The notes under the pieces: generated by a model
The model's input: only the letters and a program-made list of their open reading frames with translations
Told to the model about the DNA's origin: nothing
Database searches by the model: none
Source of the DNA: Acidimicrobiaceae bacterium
Lineage (GTDB): Bacteria > Actinomycetota > Acidimicrobiia > Acidimicrobiales > RAAP-2
Reading direction: 5' to 3'
Assembly: GCA_003131665.1 (NCBI GenBank)
Contig: PKWA01000074.1
Span: 166-5,229 of the forward strand
DNA: 5,064 nucleotides
Part shown: positions 1 to 5,064 of the stretch, piece after piece
Position numbering within the stretch: the first letter of the stretch is position 1
How the letters are laid out: each line of letters begins with the position of its first letter
Translations under genes and position numbers: made by a program

Positions 1-1
1 C

Positions 2-2143
2 ACCGAGTTCGGCTTCGACTACTTGCGCGACAATATGGCACGGCGAAGCGAACACATGGTGCAGCGCGGACACCACTACGCGATTGTCGACGAGGTTGAC
101 TCGATTCTCATTGACGAGGCTCGTACGCCCCTTATCATCTCGGGTCCGGCGTCGGACGTTACGAAGCTCTACTACCAGTTCGCCTCGATTGCTCGATCGT
201 TGACTCGCGACACCGACTACGAAGTCGACGAAGAGAAGAAGACCGTGATGCCAACGGAAGCAGGAATTGAGAAGGTGGAGCGCCAACTCGGCGTGACCAA
301 TCTCTATGACGCCGTCGCCACGAACTACGTGCATCAACTGGGCCAAGCCCTTCGAGCGAAGGAGCTCTTTCACCGCGACAAGGAGTACCTCGTTGACGCG
401 GGCGAAGTGAAGATTGTTGACGAGTTCACGGGACGAACCCTCGAAGGTCGCCGATGGAGTGACGGACTGCACCAAGCCGTCGAAGCCAAGGAGCGCGTAC
501 GAATTCAAGAAGAGAATCACACGTGGGCCACCGTCACCTTGCAGAACTACTTTCGTCTCTACGAAAAACTTGCGGGGATGACCGGCACCGCCGAGACCGA
601 GGCCGCGGAGTTCGGCAATACCTACAAACTCTCCGTCGTGCCCATTCCGACTAATGAGACCAACATTCGTCTCGACCAGGCCGATCTCATCTTTAAGACC
701 GAGGCCGCCAAATTCGCCTCGATCGTCGAGGACGTGCGTGAGCGCTCCGACCGCGGACAGCCGATTTTGCTCGGTACCGCCTCGGTGGAAAAATCAGAAC
801 TGTTGTCGCGCGAACTCTCCAAAGCCGGCATTCCTCACGAGGTCTTGAACGCGAAACAACACTTTCGCGAAGCGGAGATCGTCGCCCAGGCCGGTCGAAA
901 AGGCGCGGTCACCGTCGCGACCAACATGGCCGGGCGTGGAGTGGACGTCGTGCTGGGCGGCAACTTCGAGGGCCTCGCTACGCGCGACGCCGTGGCGCAG
1001 GGCTTCTCTCCGGGCACCGAAGAGTATGAAGCGGCCTTTGAAAAGGCCGCCGCCAAGTGGAAGCCGCTCACTCAGGCCGACGGCGATGAGGTACGCGCGC
1101 TCGGGGGGCTCTACGTGCTCGGCACGGAGCGTCACGACTCTCGAAGAATTGACAATCAGCTGCGAGGTCGTTCGGGACGTCAGGGCGATCCTGGTGAGAG
1201 TCGTTTCTATCTGTCACTCGAAGACGAATTGCTTCGACTCTTCGCGACCGGTGCCGTGTCGTGGGTCATGGACCGCACGATGCCCGAGGACGAAGCCATC
1301 GAGGCCAAAATGGTGTCGAAAGCAATTGAGCGCGCCCAGAACACGGTCGAAGCACGAAACGCAGAGATTCGCAAGGACGTCTTGAAGTACGACGAGGTGA
1401 TGAACGAACAACGAAAAGTCATTTACGGACGGCGACAACAGGTCCTCGACGGCGAAGACATTCACGACGCCACTGTGGCGCTGATCGAACAGAGTCTCAC
1501 CGAAGCTGTTGATCTTCAACTGGGAGGCAGTTTCGCAGAAGAGTGGGACCTCAACACCCTGGTGCTGGATTTGCAGGCGTTCTACCCGACGCAGCTCAAC
1601 GTCGAGACGTTGAGCGCGTACCAGAACGTCGACGACATCGTGGCCCTGGTCGTGGATGAAGCCGTCAGTCAGTACGAGTTGAAGTCAGAGAACTTTGTCG
1701 GGGGCCCCGACACCGCCAAGGAGATCGAGCGCGACGTGATGCTGCAGATTCTCGACCAGCGCTGGCGCGAACACCTCTCGGACATGGACTATCTGCGTGA
1801 CGGAATCCATCTTCGCCAAGTCGCCCAACAAGATCCTCTCACCGCGTGGCAAAAAGAGGGTTATCTGATGTTCGAGCATCTCTTAGGAGCCGTCGACCTT
1901 GACTACGTTCGCTACATTACGCACGTCGAAGTCGCGGCCGAACCCGCGCCGGTGAGCGAAGCCGACGAAGGGCTCGAAGGTGCCATGACCAACGCGGTCG
2001 AAGTCGCGCCCGGTGCCACCGAACTGCCGGCGCGCGAGAAGTCAAGGAAGCCTCTCGCTCAACAGGGCGACAAAATCGGTCGAAACGATCCGTGCTGGTG
2101 TGGCTCGGGACGCAAGTTCAAGCAGTGCCATGGCCGACCCTAA
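2..2143 (+). CDS. secA: Protein translocase ATPase subunit SecA, 5'-truncated by the window edge
   Basis: SecA is the cytosolic motor ATPase that drives unfolded preproteins through SecYEG at the inner face of the membrane. The reading frame is open from base 2, so the gene enters from outside the window. 713 residues are visible, against about 900 for the E. coli protein; roughly the first 180, with the Walker A loop, are missing. An apparent TTG start at base 23 is only an internal Leu codon. Visible landmarks in window numbering are the GFDYLRDNM segment (4-12), Walker B DEVD (30-33), the preprotein-binding domain after it, GMTGTA (192-197), MAGRGVD (309-315) and [11 protein letters not shown] (386-396) of the second nucleotide-binding fold, then the helical scaffold and wing regions. 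An acidic linker leads to a SEC-C zinc motif, C698-x-C700-x8-C709-H710, expected to bind SecB or membrane. Trp699 replaces the more usual Pro. The stop lies inside the start of prfB. Identification is secure. Confidence 0.98.
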   Translation, partial: TEFGFDYLRDNMARRSEHMVQRGHHYAIVDEVDSILIDEARTPLIISGPASDVTKLYYQFASIARSLTRDTDYEVDEEKKTVMPTEAGIEKVERQLGVTNLYDAVATNYVHQLGQALRAKELFHRDKEYLVDAGEVKIVDEFTGRTLEGRRWSDGLHQAVEAKERVRIQEENHTWATVTLQNYFRLYEKLAGMTGTAETEAAEFGNTYKLSVVPIPTNETNIRLDQADLIFKTEAAKFASIVEDVRERSDRGQPILLGTASVEKSELLSRELSKAGIPHEVLNAKQHFREAEIVAQAGRKGAVTVATNMAGRGVDVVLGGNFEGLATRDAVAQGFSPGTEEYEAAFEKAAAKWKPLTQADGDEVRALGGLYVLGTERHDSRRIDNQLRGRSGRQGDPGESRFYLSLEDELLRLFATGAVSWVMDRTMPEDEAIEAKMVSKAIERAQNTVEARNAEIRKDVLKYDEVMNEQRKVIYGRRQQVLDGEDIHDATVALIEQSLTEAVDLQLGGSFAEEWDLNTLVLDLQAFYPTQLNVETLSAYQNVDDIVALVVDEAVSQYELKSENFVGGPDTAKEIERDVMLQILDQRWREHLSDMDYLRDGIHLRQVAQQDPLTAWQKEGYLMFEHLLGAVDLDYVRYITHVEVAAEPAPVSEADEGLEGAMTNAVEVAPGATELPAREKSRKPLAQQGDKIGRNDPCWCGSGRKFKQCHGRP

Positions 2144-3275
2144 GGCGGAGAACGCTTTACGCAGTGCCCTGTCCACGCTGGAAGAACTTGAGACCCGCTG
2201 GAACGCAGCGCGAGAGTACCTCAAGATCGACGCCAGCAGGGCTCGCCAGGCGTTGGTGGCCGAACTGGCCGCCGACCCCAATCTCTGGGATGACGCCGAT
2301 AACGCCCGAGCCGTTACGACCGAGCTGGGACGTCTCGCCAACGACCTCGACGACTTTGACGCCCTTCGTCGATCCCTCGACGACGCCAATGTCCTCGCAG
2401 AGTTCGCCCGAGAGTCGCTAAGTGCCGGCGAGGCCGATTGGTCGCTCTTGGATGAGTTAGTGAGTTCGGTGGAGCTGCTCGGCCACGCCATCGCTGCTTT
2501 AGAGACGCAAAGTCTTTTTAGCGGTCCCTACGACGCAAACGACGCGATCGTGGAACTGCACGCCGGCGCGGGAGGCACCGACGCCCAGGACTGGACCGAG
2601 ATGCTGCTACGGATGTACTCGCGTTGGGCCGAGCGACGAGGCTTCGGCGTCGAGATTGACGAAGCCACCGAGGGCCAAGAGGCCGGTTTGCTCTCGGCCA
2701 CGTTCATCGTGAAGGGTCGTTTCGCCTACGGCTGGCTTTCGGTGGAACGCGGCGTGCATCGACTCGTGCGGATGAGCCCATTCGACTCTCAAGCGCGACG
2801 CCAAACTAGTTTTGCCAGTTTGGACGTCACGCCTCTGCTCGAGGACAGCGCGGCCGAGGTGGAGATCGACGAGAAGGATCTGCGCGTCGATACGTACCGC
2901 TCGTCGGGTGCCGGTGGACAGCACGTCAATAAGACTGATTCCGCCATTCGTCTGACCCACTTGCCGAGTGGCATCGTGGTGAGTTGTCAGAACGAGCGCT
3001 CCCAACACCAGAACCGTGCGCGAGCGATGCAGATCCTGGAAGCAAAGTTGGCCGAACGAGCCCGAGTGCAGCGTTTGGCCGAAATGAACGCGTTGAGTGG
3101 CGTACGAAGTGACAACGCGTGGGGATCGCAAATTCGCAGTTACGTACAAGCGCCGTATCAATTGGTGAAGGATCACCGCAGCGACTTTGAAACCGGCAAC
3201 GTCGAAGCCGTGTTAGACGGCGACCTCGATGGATTCATGGAAGCCGAGTTGCGACGTCAGCGTTCGACGTCATAA
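2130..3275 (+). CDS. prfB: Peptide chain release factor 2 (RF2)
   Basis: RF2 recognises UAA and UGA in the ribosomal A site and triggers peptidyl-tRNA hydrolysis. At 381 residues it is full length (E. coli 365). The helical N-terminal domain covers about 1-125. The codon-recognition motif SPF is at 216-218; RF1 would have PxT here. The catalytic GGQ is at 262-264 in a [12 protein letters not shown] context. Ser258 stands where E. coli K-12 has the activity-lowering Thr246. The conserved blocks [11 protein letters not shown] (145-155), SCQNERSQ (285-292) and WGSQIRSYV (331-339) are present. I chose ATG 2130 because it gives a typical RF2 N-terminus. The open frame continues upstream within secA, with a GTG at 2100 adding ten residues as a weaker alternative. 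No strong Shine-Dalgarno precedes the ATG, and the gene starts 14 bases before secA ends, so translation probably depends on ribosomes arriving from secA. There is no internal UGA frameshift site. Confidence 0.97.
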   Translation: MADPKAENALRSALSTLEELETRWNAAREYLKIDASRARQALVAELAADPNLWDDADNARAVTTELGRLANDLDDFDALRRSLDDANVLAEFARESLSAGEADWSLLDELVSSVELLGHAIAALETQSLFSGPYDANDAIVELHAGAGGTDAQDWTEMLLRMYSRWAERRGFGVEIDEATEGQEAGLLSATFIVKGRFAYGWLSVERGVHRLVRMSPFDSQARRQTSFASLDVTPLLEDSAAEVEIDEKDLRVDTYRSSGAGGQHVNKTDSAIRLTHLPSGIVVSCQNERSQHQNRARAMQILEAKLAERARVQRLAEMNALSGVRSDNAWGSQIRSYVQAPYQLVKDHRSDFETGNVEAVLDGDLDGFMEAELRRQRSTS

Positions 3276-3335
3276 AAGTTTCGAGATAGCACTATTGCCT
3301 GGGCTTTGTGGCCCTAACGCGCGTCGTGCTCAAAC

Positions 3336-3341
3336 TAGAAT
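3336..3341 (+). promoter_or_regulatory. Possible -10 element of an ftsEX promoter
   Basis: TAGAAT fits the TAnnnT -10 pattern of housekeeping sigma factors in actinobacteria. It lies about 60 bases before ftsE in the only real gap between the plus-strand genes. No convincing -35 box is found at 16-18 bases upstream; a TTGTGG at 3306-3311 is too far away, with a 24-base spacer. It is listed because the spacer is long enough for a promoter, but a single hexamer is weak evidence and ftsEX may also be read through from prfB. Confidence 0.3.
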
Positions 3342-3352
3342 GGAATTATTAC

Positions 3353-3371
3353 TGTGCCCATGTGTCGCACA
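3353..3371 (+). repeat. Small inverted repeat in the ftsE leader
   Basis: TGTGC (3353-3357) and GCACA (3367-3371) form a perfect 5-base inverted repeat with a 9-base loop. A second TGTG at 3361-3364 could pair with the same CACA through a 3-base loop, so two exclusive hairpins are possible in the RNA just ahead of the ftsE ribosome binding site. Repeats this short can arise by chance, and no function is established. Confidence 0.25.
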
Positions 3372-3386
3372 ACTACCAATGAACCC

Positions 3387-3397
3387 GAGGGGGTGAT
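3387..3397 (+). promoter_or_regulatory. Strong extended Shine-Dalgarno of ftsE
   Basis: GAGGGGGTGAT is nearly complementary to the 3' end of 16S rRNA: GGGGGTGAT against the ideal GGAGGTGAT, one mismatch. Its core ends seven bases before GTG 3401, and this settles the GTG as the ftsE start. The ATG at 3396 lies within the site itself and reads only Met-Pro before a stop, so it cannot be the start. Confidence 0.8.
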
Positions 3398-3400
3398 GCC

Positions 3401-4099
3401 GTGATTCGATTCGAGAACGTCTCCAAGACTTATAAGAACGGCACGTCGGCGCTCAAGGACATCTCGCTCGACATTGAAAAGGGTGAGTTCGTCTTCTTGG
3501 TGGGCGCGTCAGGCTCAGGCAAAACGACGTTTCTGCGTCTGCTACTGCGTGAGGAGCATCCCGACCAAGGGCGCATTCTCGAAGCCGGTCGCGACATCGG
3601 CGAGTTGCCCAAATGGCGCGTCCCGTACCTGCGGCGAAATATTGGCTGCGTTTTTCAGGACTTTCGACTGCTGCCCAATAAGAACGTCTTTGAGAATGTG
3701 GCCTTCGCCTTAGAAGGGATCGGGCGTCCGCGTTCCACCGTCGAATCCCAGGTCCCCCAGATCTTGGAACTGGTGGGTCTGACGGATAAGTCGAAGAATC
3801 TGCCCCACGAACTCTCGGGCGGAGAACAGCAGCGCGTCGCGGTAGCTCGAGCCTTCGTCAATCGTCCGCTCATTCTTCTGGCCGACGAGCCCACCGGGAA
3901 CCTCGACCCGTCCAACTCGGAATCCATCATGGCGCTGCTGGAACGCATCAACCGCACGGGCACGACGGTGGTGATGGCGACACACGACAAGGCGCTCGTC
4001 GACCGTATGCGACGCCGAGTCGTCGAGCTCGACAAGGGTGAGATGATTCGCGACCAGGTGCGCGGGGTCTATGGCATCGACGAGGGAGTCAGCCTCTAA
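3401..4099 (+). CDS. ftsE: Cell division ATP-binding protein FtsE
   Basis: FtsE is the cytosolic ABC-type ATPase that pairs with the membrane protein FtsX. The complex does not appear to move a solute; it transmits ATP hydrolysis across the membrane to switch on peptidoglycan hydrolases at the division site (RipC in mycobacteria, EnvC and amidases in E. coli). The protein has 232 residues, the normal family length. All ABC motifs are intact: aromatic Tyr11 of the A-loop, Walker [10 protein letters not shown] (35-43), Q-loop Gln86 within VFQDFRLLP, signature LSGGEQQ (138-144), Walker B with catalytic Asp162-Glu163, D-loop NLD (167-169) and switch His195. VFQDFRLLP is typical of FtsE and separates it from LolD- or MacB-like relatives. 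The start is GTG, set by a strong ribosome binding site. The stop TAA overlaps the ATG of ftsX by one base, which fits coupled translation of a 1:1 complex. Confidence 0.97.
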   Translation: MIRFENVSKTYKNGTSALKDISLDIEKGEFVFLVGASGSGKTTFLRLLLREEHPDQGRILEAGRDIGELPKWRVPYLRRNIGCVFQDFRLLPNKNVFENVAFALEGIGRPRSTVESQVPQILELVGLTDKSKNLPHELSGGEQQRVAVARAFVNRPLILLADEPTGNLDPSNSESIMALLERINRTGTTVVMATHDKALVDRMRRRVVELDKGEMIRDQVRGVYGIDEGVSL

Positions 4100-4953
4100 T
4101 GCGCGTGTACTTTCGCTACGCCTTCAAAGAGACCTTCAGTAATCTCTGGCGCAATCGCATGATGACGATCGCGGCCGTGCTCACGGTTGCGGTCTCACTT
4201 TCGCTCGTCGGCTCGGCGCTGCTATTGAAACAGAGCGCCGCGCAGGCCTCGGCCCAGTGGCAACAGGGCACCCGGGTCACCGTCTGGATGCAGCCCACCG
4301 CGTCCTCGAGCGAGATCAATGGGATAAGGACGCAGCTCGCGAATCTGCCCATTGTGAAGAGTTGCGTCTTTTACACCCAGGCTCAGGACTATAAAGAGGC
4401 CCTCCAACTGCTGCCCCCTTCGGAGTCTGACGTACTCAAGGTGACCGACATGCCCTCGTCGTTTCGCTGCATACCCACGGTGCCGTCGGACGCTTTCGTC
4501 GTGGAGTCGACCTTCGCCACGCAACCGGGCGTCTACAAGGTCACCGCCCCCGAGCAACAGATTCGTGAGATGAATCGGGCGATTCGTATTCTGCAGATCG
4601 TCTTCTTGGCCCTGGCTGCGGTCCTCCTGCTCTCGGCGACCGTTTTGATTCTCAACACGATTCGAATGGCGATTTTCGCCCGTCGTCGCGAGGTCTCGGT
4701 GATGAAGTTGGTCGGCGCGACGAACTGGTTTATCCGGATTCCTTACATCACTGAAGGTTTCATCCAAGGACTACTCGGCTCGATCGTCGCGATGTTGGCG
4801 GTGACGGCCTTGCACACCTGGTATCCGCTGCACAATGAGTTTCAACTCAATACCTCCGCGCTGGTTGGCACGAACGCAGTCGTGTTGATCGTCGGTGTCG
4901 TCATCGGTTCGGTCGGTTCGGCGATCGCTATTCGCCGATTCCTCGACGTCTAG
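4099..4953 (+). CDS. ftsX: Cell division protein FtsX, membrane subunit of FtsEX
   Basis: FtsX is the membrane partner of FtsE. Its extracellular domain holds or activates a peptidoglycan hydrolase (RipC in mycobacteria). The 284-residue length is usual for Gram-positive FtsX. A short cytosolic N-terminus ending in LWRNRMM leads into TM1 (about 22-43). The extracellular domain spans about 45-160, and the MPSSFR segment (118-123) matches the family's conserved (L/M)PxSFR block. TM2 is about 164-187, TM3 about 216-238 and TM4 about 255-279. The cytosolic loop [14 protein letters not shown] (195-208) is the conserved FtsX/MacB-type contact with the ATPase. Two cysteines, C89 and C124, lie in the extracellular domain and are the only ones in the protein. 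The start ATG overlaps the ftsE stop (TAATG), with GAGGGAG at 4082-4088 as ribosome binding site. The stop overlaps that of the opposing msrB-like gene. Confidence 0.95.
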   Translation: MRVYFRYAFKETFSNLWRNRMMTIAAVLTVAVSLSLVGSALLLKQSAAQASAQWQQGTRVTVWMQPTASSSEINGIRTQLANLPIVKSCVFYTQAQDYKEALQLLPPSESDVLKVTDMPSSFRCIPTVPSDAFVVESTFATQPGVYKVTAPEQQIREMNRAIRILQIVFLALAAVLLLSATVLILNTIRMAIFARRREVSVMKLVGATNWFIRIPYITEGFIQGLLGSIVAMLAVTALHTWYPLHNEFQLNTSALVGTNAVVLIVGVVIGSVGSAIAIRRFLDV

Positions 4954-4961
4954 CTCGTCGA
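4943..4961. terminator. Possible bidirectional hairpin at the convergent ftsX/msrB ends
   Basis: TCGACG (4943-4948) and CGTCGA (4956-4961) form a perfect 6-base stem around a 7-base loop that contains both stop codons. Being symmetric, it would form in RNA from either strand. Neither side has a T-run, so it is not a classical intrinsic terminator. TCG/CGA words are also very common in this DNA, which raises the chance of coincidence. With no intergenic space, some device is still needed to limit collision of the two transcripts. Confidence 0.3.
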
Positions 4962-5064
4962 TTCGTCGAAGTCGATCGAGAGCGAGTTCACGCAGTAGCG
5001 GAGTCCGCTCGGCATGGGCCCGTCGTCAAAGACGTGGCCCAAGTGCGCGTCACACAGGCGGCAG
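4950..5064 (-). CDS. msrB: Methionine-R-sulfoxide reductase MsrB, C-terminal fragment
   Basis: MsrB reduces the R form of protein methionine sulfoxide, usually with thioredoxin. Only the last 37 codons are in the window; the gene enters from the right edge on the minus strand. The peptide reads [14 protein letters not shown], then a [13 protein letters not shown] stretch and a short tail ending ESTS. This contains the second zinc-binding CxxC pair, the HLGHVF(D/P)DGP signature and, in RYCVNS, the catalytic cysteine. Together these are diagnostic of the MsrB (SelR) domain, with Cys rather than selenocysteine at the active site. The first CxxC pair and the N-terminus are outside, so I cannot tell whether it is stand-alone or part of an MsrA-MsrB fusion. 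The TAG stop (4950-4952) overlaps the ftsX TAG tail to tail. It is functionally unrelated to ftsEX as far as can be seen. Confidence 0.92.
   Translation of the reverse strand, partial: CRLCDAHLGHVFDDGPMPSGLRYCVNSLSIDFDESTS

Noticed and set aside
936..1385. 149-codon plus-strand frame inside secA
   Set aside because: It sits out of frame within the conserved SecA motor domain, and its low-complexity Arg/Ser/Pro sequence is typical of an out-of-frame reading.
2013..2129. 39-residue N-terminal extension of RF2 to an ATG at 2013
   Set aside because: It would overlap secA by 131 bases, and the added residues do not resemble any RF2 N-terminus. ATG 2130 gives the usual length.
2607..3176. 189-codon open frame antisense to prfB
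   Set aside because: It lies wholly inside the well-conserved RF2 coding sequence and has no recognisable domain or ribosome binding site. Its openness follows from the codon bias of the sense gene.
3301..3314. GGGC/GCCC hairpin after prfB as a terminator
   Set aside because: The stem has only four pairs plus one G-T pair, and no T-run follows, so it is not a credible intrinsic terminator.
4222..4767. 181-codon open frame antisense to ftsX
   Set aside because: The protein is very rich in Arg, Gly and Asp, has no recognisable motif and mirrors the codons of the membrane protein on the other strand; it is a shadow frame.
1..5064. Search for mobile elements, CRISPR arrays, tRNA/rRNA genes, defence or toxin-antitoxin genes
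   Set aside because: No terminal repeats, periodic direct repeats, RNA gene signatures or accessory genes were seen. Nearly every base is accounted for by five conserved housekeeping genes.

Overview
The window is an ordinary, well-conserved piece of bacterial chromosome that most resembles an actinobacterium (Actinomycetota). The evidence for this is the gene order secA - prfB - ftsE - ftsX, an RF2 gene without the internal frameshift, a GTG start with a strong Shine-Dalgarno sequence on ftsE, and the SecA C-terminal sequence. GC content is moderately high, by eye roughly 55-60 %, which is lower than in Streptomyces or Mycobacterium. Frequent CGA arginine codons also set it apart from very GC-rich relatives. 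A deep-branching class such as Acidimicrobiia is a guess, not a demonstrated placement.

Layout: the window opens inside secA (2-2143, +). About 180 N-terminal residues, including Walker A, lie outside it. The end of secA overlaps the start of prfB (2130-3275, +), which encodes peptide chain release factor 2. A 125-base spacer (3276-3400) holds a -10-like box, small inverted repeats, an 18-codon micro-ORF and the ftsE ribosome binding site. ftsE (3401-4099) and ftsX (4099-4953) follow and share one base (TAATG). The ftsX stop overlaps, tail to tail, the stop of a minus-strand gene whose last 37 codons are visible (4950-5064). These match the C-terminus of methionine-R-sulfoxide reductase MsrB. 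A short symmetric hairpin sits exactly on the two stops.

Function: SecA is the export motor and RF2 ends translation at UAA/UGA. FtsE and FtsX form the ATPase and membrane parts of the complex that controls peptidoglycan hydrolysis at division. MsrB repairs oxidised methionine. The first two genes look translationally linked, and so do the next two. ftsEX may have its own promoter.

I found no RNA genes, mobile elements, CRISPR arrays or phage-like sequence, and no evidence for an undescribed system. The points worth a second look are small: the secA/prfB overlap, the ftsE leader, two cysteines in the FtsX extracellular domain, the convergent stop overlap, the lack of smpB directly after ftsX, and the CGA codon use.
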